A DNA stretch of 64,000 nt from Diphasiastrum complanatum (lineage: Eukaryota > Streptophyta > Lycopodiopsida > Lycopodiales > Lycopodiaceae), in assembly GCA_029204225.1 (NCBI GenBank), contig CM055092.1:14835059-14899058 (forward strand). The letters run 5' to 3'. Shown here piece after piece: positions 43,697-55,761 of this stretch. Position numbers and translations under genes: made by a program. A model generated the notes under the pieces. The model was not told where the DNA came from and ran no database searches. It saw nothing but the letters and a program-made list of their open reading frames with translations. The number at the start of each line of letters is the position of its first letter. The stretch's first letter is position 1.

Positions 43697-45823
43697 GCTG
43701 TTTCATGGTTGGCAGGAAAAATTTGGAATGGATCCAGGCAAAGTTCAGCCTTTTCTGCCAAGCCAATATGTAGCAGTTGGAGAAATACACGATTCAGTGA
43801 AGGCGAAAAACACTGCAAAAGACAAATTATCATTAGCAATTCAAAATGCAGCCAAGATACCTGTCTGTCATGCACCTCTAGAAGAACCAGAGAAAGAAAT
43901 AGCATGTATGAGAAAAGTGTCTGAGAAGAAATCCAGTTCACTTTTTTTTTTTGAGGCCTCTGAGATTTGGGAAGATCATGAGGTGCTTTTCCTAGTAGAA
44001 TCTTCACCACTTTTTCCTGTGAGACCGACTAGCCTGCTTCAAAGAAGTGAAATGCAGCTCTATCCTTGTTTGGAAAATGCCATTTCTACGTTCATGACCA
44101 TTGATTTGTTGAGAACTTTACTGAAGAAGTTCACACTGGAACATGATCAAGAAGACTGTGAAGTTTTTTCTTCCAAGTCCTCATATTTTGAAGTTCTTTT
44201 GATCTTGTTGAAGAGTGAGGATTATGAAGGCTCAAATTGTCACTTTCTTCCAATGGAAAGCCGGGATCAATCATCTGACATATATGATTTATTCAAAAAT
44301 TTGAATACTTCAGCACATGAGAGACTTATATTTGAAGTCCTGTCAATGTTCGAGGAAAGTATATGGTGCACAAAGGGCTGGGAGGTCGTGATTGGTCCTA
44401 CAAATTTAGGACCTGTCACTCTTGATGTTTATGAGAAACAAGCTCCTACCCAAGGCTTTGAAATGCTTATTGTGAGGCCTCAGCTTACATTGGATTCTAC
44501 CATGTTCCAAACGTTACTGGTTCCTGTATTTAGTGATAACAAAAAAGAGTATGATCTACAATTGTTAATCTTTGAATCACTTTTTGTTGGGTGCAAGCAC
44601 TTTGTTCTGCCAGCTAGTGACTGGCTGTATTTGGACTGGCATCTTTCTGAAGGAAGGGACTGTAACAATCTTACATGCTTTGATCTGAGGAAGAAACTGA
44701 GAGAACGAGAGGAAGAGCAATGGAAACATGTAGAGGTGTTTTTTGAAACTGGAACAGAATTCCTTGTCCATGATGAGCTTGAATTGCTCAATGAACAAGA
44801 TTTTGTTTATAGTTCTGGTATGCTGAATGTTTCACATGACTTGAAATCTAGTAATGAAGTAAAGGAATTTGATCCTTCAGAGAACTTGGCAGGAACATCT
44901 TGCAAGACAGGCACTCATGCAGGAATGCTGTACCAAGATGAACAGTGCATCAGAGTGAAAGACAAGTCAAAAGTTAGTCGAGTAGACAGACTCATGAATT
45001 CCACAATGTCCAATGATTTGACTTTCTTCATGCAAGCTAGAAAAGGTTCCAGTCGAAAGAACTTACTCGTCGAGTGCAATGAGAACATTAGTTTGAAAGA
45101 AAATAATCAGACGACTGAAAGAAATAGTACCCTTCACATTCATAAAGTTGAACTGTCAACAGAAATTGGGGAAATATTGCAACAAATAGGAGCAGATTAC
45201 TCTACTCTCTTAATGAAAGAGGACAAAATATTGATACATCTAGATTTAAAAGTTCCAGAAAAGATAAGCATTGAATCCACGGGCCATACAGTTTTGATGT
45301 CTGTAATTACAACCGAGGCATTGAAGTGCAAAACAGAGAAAAGGCAGCAGCTTCTTAAAGTCCTTATTGCTCTGTACGTTTTGTGGCAGACAGCTCTAAA
45401 CTTGTATCACTATGGGCTTCGGGTGGCTCATTTATATTTAGAAAATCTACTTCATACACTGGACTTTTTGAATGTATGGTTTTGCCAATCTCGATCAAAG
45501 CTTGAAGAAGCATTCATGAGGGTGGAGAGTGGATTCTTGGAGGATCATCCGAAGCTAGGACAACTTGAAAGGGTTCTGAAAGACTGCATTGCAAGAGCGA
45601 ACAAACATGAACAGCAAGCTCTCAAATTTTGTATCTTGGGAGAAAGACGGGCCTTTTTTACACTTTACAAGACCCTAAGCTCTCTTTCTCTCAAACCTTA
45701 TGAGATTGACCGTGAAGAGACACTGCTACTACATCAGGTTTCTAACAAGGACAAGATGTGTGAAGTGGTGCAACTTATTCTGGATGCCTTATCCTTCTCA
45801 AATTGCATACTCGTTCCACCTAA
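43697..45823 (+). CDS. SHOC1: SHOC1/ZIP2-like meiotic crossover protein, main exon
   Basis: This 2.1-kb exon encodes about 709 residues. The acceptor GCACAG ends at 43696 and a stop in the reading frame just upstream (43686-43688) forbids an earlier start. The donor CCTAA|GTATGT leaves phase 2. Recognisable SHOC1 words are LIVRPQLTLDSTMFQTLLVP, the DLTFFMQARKG block, and the helical LLKVLIALYVLWQTALNLYH region. SHOC1 is a ZMM protein related to yeast Zip2. It is an XPF-like, catalytically inactive partner of PTD that stabilises recombination intermediates for class I crossovers in meiotic prophase. The exon is completely open, which argues for a live gene despite the repeat-filled introns. 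Family assignment is from memory of the Arabidopsis protein and strengthened by the 3' exons. Confidence 0.85.
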
Positions 45824-46563
45824 GTATGTAATTTTTTATCTCACATATGACTAACCTTTTTCTTCATAGGACTTTCTTAAGATCCCATTGCATCAAGAAT
45901 AAGTACCCAGTATTAACATGGAAAATAAAATTACCACTATCAAATGCATGGTGACATCAAGCTTGGAACTCTTTTCTTTTTTTCTTCCCGGCCACCGCCC
46001 ACGTGTGGGAGGGGTTTACATGGGCTGATTGGATCTCCTTTTTTTAGCAAGAAGTTCAATACTTACTGGAAAGGATAGGTAGTAGATTGAAGAAATTTCA
46101 TAAGACCATTGACACATAAATGCCTGATTGATATAGTAAGTTCGTAGCTCATTACAAAGGTATTTGGCATTTGGCAAGGCATGCAAATCTGCGTGATGAT
46201 TTTACTACCACCTTCTCTGTGAATCAACTACATCTTCAGCATAAAAGAAAAAGCTAGCTGGTTGTCGTGGCAAGACCTATAGTTTCTTGTTTAAGATCTT
46301 TTCGTGCAAATTAGGCTTTACTGAGCTGTTGTTTCATTGCAGATAAATTACTTGGGTCATGATTACAACTCTATGTTTTTGATAGCTTATTAAGAGACTT
46401 TTACATTGTATCCAAATATGCAGTAGCTATCCTTGAAGGTTCACATAAGATTTTAATGGGTTTTCTTAAATATTGGACTCTTCCAAGAAGAACTCCTCAA
46501 CTCCCTATGTTGTCTCTGAAGGACAGTGGTTGCATCTAAAGATTTCTGTTGAGTTTTTGGCAG

Positions 46564-46705
46564 GTACATCACATCCCTTTTCCCAATTGAAAAGTTCACC
46601 ACCTTTATTTCATATTCAAAAACTTCACCAATGGATGAACATGGCTATGCTGCTGAGGAAATTTTGACGACAAGGAACTGTGAGCTGCATCTACTGCAAG
46701 TCAAG
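46564..46705 (+). CDS. SHOC1: SHOC1-like exon
   Basis: The acceptor is TTTGGCAG at 46563 and the donor is GTCAAG|GTTAGA at 46706. The first G completes the phase-2 codon of the previous exon. It reads YITSLFPIEKFTTFISYSKT and ends CELHLLQVK, parallel to the Arabidopsis segment with SFPVENFSVIVEYGG and FHFIKVEL. It ends in phase 0. Confidence 0.82.
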
Positions 46706-49700
46706 GTTAGATGAATGTTGCGGTATTAAATGAACTCGGAAATCATCAATGAATGCATAAGAAGAGCAACGTATCGATAAATTGGAAAGAGGCAAAAATA
46801 ACATTGCATAGAGGCAAGAGCCATATTGATCCAGTAAATTATAGATGGAGATACTGTTGGCACTGTATAATGTACTCGTATTTTGTTGAGCACGTTGAGT
46901 TGACGCTTGCTTGCAAGTTGAAGGTTTTTAAAAGAAAGGTTTTGACCTTGAATTTATTGAAGTCAATATTCATTAGGAACTTTTCAAAGTGACACGGGAC
47001 CATTTTGAATGCCTAAAGGGCCTGAAGTGCTAATTATTCATAAGAAAATTTCAAACTAGCACTTTAGTATATTTTCAATAAATTTTTAAGGTTGGGTCCC
47101 TAAGGAAGGGTAGCCTTGAACTATCTAAAGGCCATCCCTTTTTGTAAAATTAGTAGAAAACAAAAAAATATAGCAGTAATTTCGCATGGAGAACAGTTTT
47201 CTACTGGCGATTTTTCTTTACCATGTTGTGCTTGCTATTGCTTACGTTTTCATATTCAATTTATATGGACTATTTTGATGATAAAAGATTTACATTGTTT
47301 TTAAAAATTCGATCTTGCAATTTGGGTACCGGTAGGAGTTATGAATTTTTGAGGCACACAACTACCTATGGTTTTGAGACAACTAATTGACTAAGTGGTG
47401 TTTGTAGCTCTTAAGCCCTCTCTTGCAATTATGTGTAATCATCATTGTTTAGCTAAGTCAAATGGGTGACCATGAAATTCTTCTAGTGTCTAAAAATAGC
47501 AAATTAGATGGTCAAAATCACACAATGTTTAAAATGAAAAATAAAGTGGAAGAAGAGGTCGAGATAAGCTACGATAAGCTCATGGTGGAGCCCAATGAAT
47601 GGGATTGATGAGCTTCAAGAGCTCTTTGTAGGGTCAACATGTCAGTCCAAGATTGCATCATTCCTCACAGCTCTACGACATCAATTCCTATTGAAGCTTG
47701 GTTGATTTTGCAAGCCCTCCATGAATCCGTGAAATGCTACAAAAGTCTTATATCTCAAACAACAGCATTTTTTATGTGGATGGATGAATTTGAATTGGTC
47801 AATGATTTTTTGACCAAGATTAAATCTGTGTGATCGATTGCCAGCCATCAATGAAATCATCTCAGATGTGGATATCGTAAGCGTGGTAATGAATGCCTCA
47901 CCCTCATCCTTTCGCTATCTTGTGATGATATTGATGGTGAGAGAGCAAAAACTCACCCTTTAAAGAATTTTCCAGAGTCTTATTACAAGAGAAGTTGATG
48001 TAGAAAAGCCACTTAAAAAATTGAAGAAGCAATGATCAAGCCCTCGTGCCAAGGTCAACTACTTCCAAAGAAAGAGGTTGGGCCAATGTAAGAGGGAGAG
48101 GCAAATATGGACAAAACTCTTCCTATCGGCCAGCCTGACAAAACAAAGGTGATGATTCTATCTCTTTGTCTAATTTGCAACATTCTCATGATGGATCCAA
48201 GTTCTAATGCTTACTCAAAGTTTTCTAGAAAAAAGGCCCTTATTATTATTGTGGTGAGGATGGGCACTATGAGAATGAATGCTGAATCAAGAGACATGCA
48301 CAAAGTGTTAGAGGAAGGGGGGGAGTCACCCTATACAATTCCATGAAAGTGAAGACCATGAAGAACGTGATGCGACCAACTTTGTGGAAGGACAACAAAG
48401 TAGGAGTGCTAATTGATGGCCATTCTCTCAAATCAAGATCACATACAAAAAGAAAGCAACAACCACTTGGTAATGGAGGTAAATGAATCTTCATAAGTAC
48501 TACTGTCATTGCTTGAATACATGAGTGAAGAGATGTAACTAGTGCTGCATTACTTGGAAAAGATGTGTGTCAATTCATGGATGGAGAATCAAACACGTGT
48601 GACTTCTAAAAAATTTTGAATATGAAGCTTGTAATATCCAAGACAATACTATTGAGAAATGTGTCTTGAAAATGATTTCAACTCACCTCCTCCCAAGTAT
48701 GATCAATATGGAAATGATTTTGAACTCTTTGTGGATACCTGTGGCCATGATGGTCAGGAGCATGGTATTGAAAAATGGATGCACATTTTCTGGAGGGCTT
48801 GGATAGAAGCAGCGCAGACCCCAGCAGTTATATTGGGCACAAGGAAGGTGAGCTACTTGTCATTGCCACATATGTGGATAACTTATTCTTAACATGAGTT
48901 AAACAAAATGGATGCAGGAAGTCAAGTATGGCCTGAGTATTTCATTTAAAATGATGGACTTAGAGGAATTACATCATTTTTTGGGTATACATTAGAAACA
49001 AAGGAAGAGAAGATCATCATGAGGAATCAACAAAGGTATTTAAGGAGGTTTACAAAGATTTAACATGGGAAAATGTAAACCAATAAGGGCATCAGTAGAT
49101 TTAAACTAGAAACTAACCAGAGAAATGTGCCCAGTTAATGAAAGTGAAAAGGAAAAAATCCGTACTATCACATACAGAAGTAATGGGATGCCTAATGTGT
49201 CAGTGCATTAATAATAGGATCCTGGGCAGGAAAATTGGGCAGCATTGAAGAGGTTCCCACCCTCAGATATGTTTGAGGTACAATTGACATCAAGTTCATA
49301 ATAATGGAAGAATTGAGATGCAAGAAACTGTCACATTCTACTGGTACAGATTGTGGTCTTACACACGAGAAAGTCCATGTCAGGATTTTTTTTCGAGCAG
49401 CAGGAGGGCCGATCAGTTGGTGACTAAAGTCCAGAGCTGTGTGGCTCCATTGAGTATGAAAGCCTAACAGAAAGTAGATTGGTGGGGTGAGTTTGATGAA
49501 CGAAGTAGATCCGGCTGCCAGAAGGATTACAAGTGTCAATGCAGATAGCCAGGGAAGCATTTCCCTGTCACATAATGCCATTTTTCATACAAGGACAAGA
49601 AACCTTATAATCCTTTTCCATTTCTATAAGGGACACCCTGGAAAGCAAGTATATCATGTTGAATTATTTTCCAACAAATATGCTTATTGCTTACTAAGGG

Positions 49701-50184
49701 TCGCAGTTGAGAGAAATCCACAAGGCTGTTAGGCTTAATGGAAATGGTAAATGGGAGAAGTGGGGTAGGGGGGGGATAGTGATGCAGCACATTACAAGAA
49801 AGAAAGTCTTAATTTGTGGACATTTGTTCCTCTTCTTGAATCTTCACAATCTTTGTGTAGTGAATGATTTTTAGTCTAGAATGCTTTCTACTACCTTTGA
49901 ACATTGATTATTAAATAGCTCATCTGTTCCTGTTCTGCACCATTCAATAAGTTTTGCTGTCTACTCATGTCTGCTGTGTCCTTTAAGATTTATCTGTTTT
50001 GAGTTTTGTATACACTTCAGATAATGAGCAAAATTTTATTCTTTGCGAAAGGCTTAAGAAGTCTGGATGAACTTATTGGAGATATTTCATTGTATTGATG
50101 TTCCTTTGAAGTTATCTTGTAAGAGGAACATACTCATTCTAGTCCGGTTTTAACCAGCATTCTTTTTATAAACAAAAGAAACAG
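46706..50184 (+). other. SHOC1-like intron holding a dead Copia
   Basis: About 3.5 kb. The Copia remnant occupies roughly 47450-49740. The family usually has a conserved leucine-rich stretch between these exons that I could not find, so a short exon may be missed here. Confidence 0.55.
47450..49740 (+). pseudogene. Dead Copia (gag, RT and RNase H scraps), plus strand
   Basis: Gag words (SKLDGQNHTMFKMKNK) open at about 47500 and a mid-gag stretch is at 47639-47833. Near 48.95 kb the RT block MMDLEELHHFLG and IIMRNQQRYL can be read. Near 49.55 kb RNase H ADSQGSISLSHNAIFHTRTR appears. Stops and frameshifts are frequent, and protease, integrase and the first half of RT are missing. No LTRs were identified. 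Confidence 0.75.
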
Positions 50185-50460
50185 AGTGTTTTAGATGTGG
50201 GAGCATTTGATGAGACCGAAGGTGGCATGATAACTGCAACAAGTTTAAATTCAAAAGCCAGTGTTGATTTGCAAACGTCAACAAATACTCGCACACAAAC
50301 AGTAGCCACAAAAAATGTGCCTTACAAAATGGAGGACCTACTTTCACAAAACATCTCACAGCGGGAAGTGAATCGGCGTGTTCACGATCAAATGTCTGGA
50401 AAGAGGTCCCTGTGCGCACAATCAGATTGTAAAACCCTCCCACCACATAACATACCAGAG
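50185..50460 (+). CDS. SHOC1: Probable SHOC1-like exon
   Basis: The acceptor AAACAG at 50184 opens phase 0, matching the end of the previous exon. The frame SVLDVGAFDETEGGMITATS and onward stays open for 92 codons (hydrophilic, Ser/Thr/Asn-rich). The donor is uncertain: CCAGAG|GTTCTT at 50461 keeps phase 0, while ATT|GTAAAA at 50429 would give phase 1. The corresponding Arabidopsis region is a poorly conserved hydrophilic linker before the XPF-like core. Confidence 0.5.
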
Positions 50461-50603
50461 GTTCTTTTCTGTTTCTTGTTTCTTTCTCAAGTGCCAAAAC
50501 AGCAAAACTTATATTAGATTCAGGTGAAAACACACAGCTGTAGCTTGTTGTTTTATGCCTGTTTCATTTTTGCTGTTTTTTAATGTCTGTTTCATTTTTG
50601 ATT

Positions 50604-50607
<4 letters not shown>

Positions 50608-50655
<48 letters not shown>
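50608..50655 (+). repeat. (GA)n microsatellite at a 3' splice site
   Basis: A pure GA run about 20 bp before the inferred acceptor of the next SHOC1-like exon, where a pyrimidine tract is expected. Confidence 0.97.
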
Positions 50656-50657
<2 letters not shown>

Positions 50658-50676
50658 CTGACATCAATATGATGAG

Positions 50677-51237
50677 AAGAGACACATCATGTCAAATGTG
50701 GACACATTTGGAGAGCACAAAAGTGATACATCAAGGAAAACGATTTCCTTATCTGGAAAAAACTACAAATCTCCATTATGGTCTCTGGATTCCCCACAAA
50801 AACCATCGTCAACAGAGCCACAAGCCTATATTTTGAGAAAGCGAACAGCAGCCGAAGCTTTTATTCAGGACAATCAGCAAGAGAGAAGTGTCTCAAAACT
50901 CAATAAGAATTTTCAGAAAGAGGAGCAAAAGTGTGCATGCATGATTGTTGCCAACATTGTGCTCTCTGGTGGATTTATACTGAGTTCCAGGAGGAGTTCC
51001 TATCAAAATATTCTTAACCTTGAAAAAAGAGGCATTCAAGTTGTGGAAAGAGAGCTCAGACTTCCAGTGGATCTTATATTGAGTGCTGCAGTTTGCCTTG
51101 TGCTGTACACTAATGAAAAGTTCAACTTTTATACCGACAGCTCATATCAAGGCATGACATCTCTTTCACCATGCTTAGAGAATATCATTGACAATCATCT
51201 GAAGGCCATCAGCTTTTCTTTTAAAAGCTGCATACTG
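50677..51237 (+). CDS. SHOC1: SHOC1-like exon with XPF-like core
   Basis: The frame reads KCACMIVANIVLSGGFILSS, RRSSYQNILNLEKRGIQVVE and LRLPVDLILSAAVCLVLY. The last two are the most conserved SHOC1 stretch (RRS.YQ...EK.G.QVVERD..LPVDL.LS.A.CL), in the XPF-like nuclease fold that lacks the catalytic residues. The donor CATACTG|GTATGT ends in phase 0. The start is uncertain: an in-frame stop at 50659 limits the acceptor to AG at 50676, 50679 or 50681. I chose 50676 because it keeps phase 0 with the previous exon. Confidence 0.8.
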
Positions 51238-51964
51238 GTATGTTGTTAATTGCCATTAGAATGAAACCTGAAATAGACAGAGCAATGGTTTTGACAGCTT
51301 CGAGTGTGACAAGGGATTTCTAAGGACTGAAATTTAACATGTTTCGATTCACGTACCAAATTTTTTTGACTGCTTTGCTGTTTGCAAGCTCCATAAATGG
51401 AATTTCTAAGAGTAACAAGAGTCTTTTTGATTTTGTAACGTGTTGTTCAGACCATAGCCATCAGTTATTGTTGTAATAATCTTTTCAAATGAAAGAGGGC
51501 AACTTATCAGTGTTGAAGATTATCCTAAAGGCACTCCTTTTGTTTTGATTGAAGGTACTTGTAAACCATTATATCTTTGGGTTAAAAACGGTTTCCATTA
51601 GACTCTTTGTAGAAAGGTTCTTTGAAAATTCTGAAGACTGAAACAAATGCATAGTAATGAGACATAAAATCTTGTATTCATCAACACACGTGCCTAGCAA
51701 GTAATCAAGGGTTTTATGTATTTTTTCTGGTGCATTTTTGATGGATTAGTACTTACATGGGCAAGATAAGCCTCATAAAATACAAAATCTCGAACCCCAA
51801 TTTCTGGTATTCTACAGATCCATGCACTTGTTTTGCATCCTTGACCAAGCTTCTTATTGACAATTTGAGCAAATCTTATCTTTGGCAGTATCTACTTGTT
51901 TAGTTCCTCTGTTAGCTGTTTTGAATCATGTCTAACTGCTTTCAATTTTTCCTTTTTCATGCAG

Positions 51965-53368
51965 ATCTTTGAGGGACCAGATGAGTTCACATCAAGAATC
52001 CTTGCGAACATAGATGAAGTTTATGCCGCTGCTGTTGGGCTAAACATTCGCATACAGTGCTTTACATCCAGAAATGCTGCAGTGACTGACACGATAGTCT
52101 TGGGCTGCATAGAAGCAGTGCAAAGATCAAATGCAAAAAAGTCGTTTCCTTTAATGACAGAAGCCAGGACCTTGGCTGAGGCTTTCCTTACTGAGTTTCC
52201 TTCTGTTAATCCTCTTACTGCACATGCAATATTGTGTTCAGGTATTCCTCTTCCAATATTCATGTCATTGACACATGATCAACAGCTCACAGCCACTAAA
52301 GAGTTTGAATTACCAGAGCATAGTATGATGCTCTTTAACATACAGTGCCAGTATGAAAAGACTGTTTGCAAAGCCAGAGTGAGCACAGACCAGAACAATC
52401 CGCCTATGATGAAATTTGAAATTCTGCAAAGATCAGAAGAAGATCCAAGTGTGATGCATGAGTGGCCAATCGATGACAAGGGTATAGCCGGTGGTGACAA
52501 GGGTATAGCCGGTTTTCACCAATTAAATCATGTTGCTGGTCTCAGCCCTGGATCTGATGTCAGAATTGCGAACTTGCTGAATGACAAAATAGATGGAAGG
52601 CATGCAAATCCTCAACAACAACAATCAGCTGTTAGAACCTCTTTCTTAGAAGATTGCGAAAGAGAACCTGGTGAAACTCAAAAGTGGAAACTGGGCTATC
52701 CAGATATTTATACTTACCAAAGGGAGCTGGACCCATCATATTCAGAGTTTAGAGCTAGTCCACCTTATTTTCCTCCCACAAAGGATATGGACTTTGATAT
52801 CAACTTACCTTGGGAAGATCAACCTTTACACATGAAATACCAGCTTTCTGGTCAGGTATCAGAACACTCCATAGTGACAGCTATGGAGGACAATAATATT
52901 CTTGGTAGGCAGCCTATGTATAGTTTCAAAAGTGGGTGTAATGAGGGTGAAGATGTTCAACTTGGTTCTGTCCAAGCTGTTCTAAAAGACTGGCTTCATA
53001 CGCGGGAAAAGACACGAGAAATTTCTTTAATTGGTAACAGGCGGCAGGCATATAAGTTTCCTGATGCAGGGCACCATAAACTTAAACACCCACTTCCTGG
53101 AAGTTCCACAATGTCTAAGCGTTTCCAAGAGCAAGCAACACCAAGAAAAACTAACAACTTAAAAACACCTCAAACACCGCCCCGGAAACATTTCAAGAAA
53201 TTGGACCATTCCGTGTGGAAAAATTATTCTTTCAAACCTAGCTCGTCTATTGATTCGTTAAATAAGAACAAGTGGACAAGGTCCTCTTTGAGCACGCCGT
53301 CTCCAAAAGTACCGGATTTTCAGATTTTATCGGCAATCAAAACTCCAGATGACAAAAAAGCCTCTCAG
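51965..53368 (+). CDS. SHOC1: SHOC1-like exon with XPF-like end and HhH motif
   Basis: The acceptor CATGCAG at 51964 joins CIL to IFEGPDEFTSRIL in phase 0. ANIDEVYAAAVGLNIRIQCF continues the XPF-like domain. TEFPSVNPLTAHAILCSG is the helix-hairpin-helix segment (Arabidopsis FPSVNPLTAQVIL). The remaining ~330 residues are hydrophilic and probably disordered, with Lys/Pro-rich ends (PRKTNNLKTPQTPPRKHFKK), as in the family's C-terminal tail. At 52475-52516 a 21-bp in-frame tandem duplication gives DKGIAGG then DKGIAGF. The donor CTCTCAG|GTATGC leaves phase 0. Confidence 0.9.
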
Positions 53369-53461
53369 GTATGCCGCTATTGACTGTAAAAATGCTGCAC
53401 TTTTTGCAAACTAATCTAAAACCTTGATTCGCCAAGCGTATTCAATACCTTTTTGATGCAG

Positions 53462-53539
53462 AGCCTCACCTATAAAAAGATTGGAACTGACAAACAAAGC
53501 AGACTGATCTGGAGTGATATAAGGTCTACAAAGAATTGA
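53462..53539 (+). CDS. SHOC1: SHOC1-like last exon
   Basis: The acceptor is GATGCAG at 53461. It reads SLTYKKIGTDKQSRLIWSDI then RSTKN and TGA at 53537-53539. The terminal QSRLIW matches the end of Arabidopsis SHOC1 (QTKLVW), which supports both the family call and an intact 3' end. Confidence 0.88.
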   Translation, partial: SLTYKKIGTDKQSRLIWSDIRSTKN

Positions 53540-55049
53540 GAAAAGGAACAAGACCGGATGCAGCTTGTACATTATAGATCGTGCCGTTCTTTTTTCAAGC
53601 GCAGAAGTAGCTAGAACTTGGCCTCTTATTCTTCGTGGCTAGAATAGTAAGGATAATTAATCAAAGCTTCAAGTTAACAATTTCAAGTTGCGCTTGATGG
53701 CTGTTAGTATGCTTTTTATTTCACAAAAAAATAGCTTGAAATTTTCATGATTCAGTAAGTCATTTCTGTGAGCAACAATGCTTGAACTCTATTAATTGAA
53801 CCAAATTAGTTATGAATAAAGCGCTGAACGCTCACACAAGAAGCCAGCTGTCAAATCTCCCCAGTGAACTATGAACTATGCAGGACTTGTTTGGCCTTTG
53901 GGTGTCAGAACAATAAAGAACTTTGTCGAAAGTAGACTTCGTGGTGTACCTACTCATCTATGCTTTGGATCAGATGCCCCCCCTCAAAGGTTTGTTGCGG
54001 TGACTGGAATACATTGCATGCAGAGCTACAGGGAGTGCTTGGGCAACAGAATATATTGTCTATTACTTGATCGATTTTTGTGAAATGAAGAGAATTTTAA
54101 GCATGCTATCGCCAGAAATCAGAGAAGTTATAACACGTCAAAATTGTTGTCACCTATTCTTGTTCTTAGCATTGTACCAATTGTCCTCTTCTGTCCATTT
54201 TTCAATTCCAAAAGTTGCTCATGGTATTGGACTCATTCTCATAGCAGATGAATTGATTATCTAGTAGCATAGTCAGTATAAGGATAACATTAGTATCTAT
54301 TAGTAATGTGCGTCCTGATTGAAGTGCCGATTCAGGATAGTATGTGCATTGCCTCCTGCATAACCTTCGAAGATCATAGGATAGTGGTACGCAACTATCA
54401 GAATAAAATGCTCATCATCATCGTCAATATAGAGAGACATCAGAACTTATCTCTCCTGTCACATCTAATCTGGTCCACTATCTTTCTTGAATTGGCTATT
54501 AGATGAGCTGGTTAAGTAAATTGTGAACAAAATATCGTTTCTTGCTATCAACAATTCATATTTGACATTAATGAGGGTTTTGGTAGTACTACTAGCGAAC
54601 TACTTTTATCAACTAGTATTTGGAGTATGTAGTTGCACATTTGATTTCCTTTACACTTTAGGATTTTTTGGTTTCCTATATGCACTTGTATGTGATTCTG
54701 TTTGGATACCAGTCGTATTATAATCTAATTGAAAGAGTTTGCACCTTTTCTACATGAATTTATCTTCAATATCCACATTTTGATAAATGTCACTAGCCAT
54801 TGCTAGTCTAAAGTAGTGGTGCCCTATATCATAAGGAGCCCACATTAGATTGCAAAATGTAATATTGTAGCAATTGTGACATAGATAATAGAAAGATGTG
54901 TTAGATTTTTTGAATTGGACTATAAATGGATCTACAATCGATCCACAAGAGGTGTTGAATGCTAGTTAGATTGATCATCCACAAATCTAATGATTAGATC
55001 TTGATCTAGATCAAAATTATGCACTTAACTAGCAAGAAGAACATGTAAA
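53540..55049 (+). other. SHOC1-like 3' UTR and flank
   Basis: AATAAA at 53815-53820 is a possible polyadenylation signal. Open frames at 53.87-54.72 kb show no recognised motif. The right part merges into the Copia F LTR, whose outer edge I cannot place. Confidence 0.45.
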
Positions 55050-55750
55050 TTGATCAAACTAATGGATGAGCGGCCTCACACGTGTGAAAACCTGTAAGTA
55101 TACGTATAGTGGACAGAGAATGAAGTACATTACCTACGGATAGCATTCAATGCATAAAATCACAACACAAATGGTGAAAACAACATGGATTTGCCTCAAA
55201 ATCAAGATCTCTCATCAAATTTGATATTCACAAGGATGATCTATAAATAGATCAAGTACATTTCGACCTGATATGCTGGCTTAACAAGCTTGGCACATGT
55301 GGGAAATGCCACATCACTTAAGATCCACCAATCAATGCTAGATAAGCACCTACCTCTTTGATTCCTAGGTTGATGTCATTGACTCACCATGATTTTCCTT
55401 GATTTGAAGTAATTTTCCTAACTTTTAGGAGCTTACAAAATCAATTCCTATGATAAGCTATTGATATTTTCTAGATATGTACACACGTGGGAACAGCCTC
55501 ACACACATGGGAATCCTCCATTAATTACATGGGAATGCTTGATTAAGTAGTGATATGGTGTCAAATGGCAATTTTTTACTTGACTAGCTTTTCACTAGTT
55601 CATACTTGTGTCAATCAAGAATTTTTCTATCTAACTAAAAATAAATGCATTTAGGCCTACCATCCACATGTGGGAATAGGCTCCACACATGTGGGATCAA
55701 GTTATACACAAATAATCATACATCAAAGCTAGAATTTGACAATTTTAACA
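55050..55750 (-). repeat. 3' LTR of Copia F, minus strand (outer edge approximate)
   Basis: The inner edge is clear: on the minus strand TGTTAAAATTGTCAAATTC begins at 55750 after a purine tract (TTTTGAGGAG). It shares an ordered set of CACATGTG/CACACGTG-type words with the LTR fragments at 17518 and 31549. The outer edge lies somewhere between 54.8 and 55.1 kb. Confidence 0.65.
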
Positions 55751-55761
55751 CTCCTCAAAAT

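Noticed and set aside
50021-50118. Possible extra SHOC1 exon containing SLDELIGDISLY
   Set aside because: It has an acceptor and a donor and looks a little like the family's LEEVLNFVPLE stretch, but every frame meets a stop before the donor.
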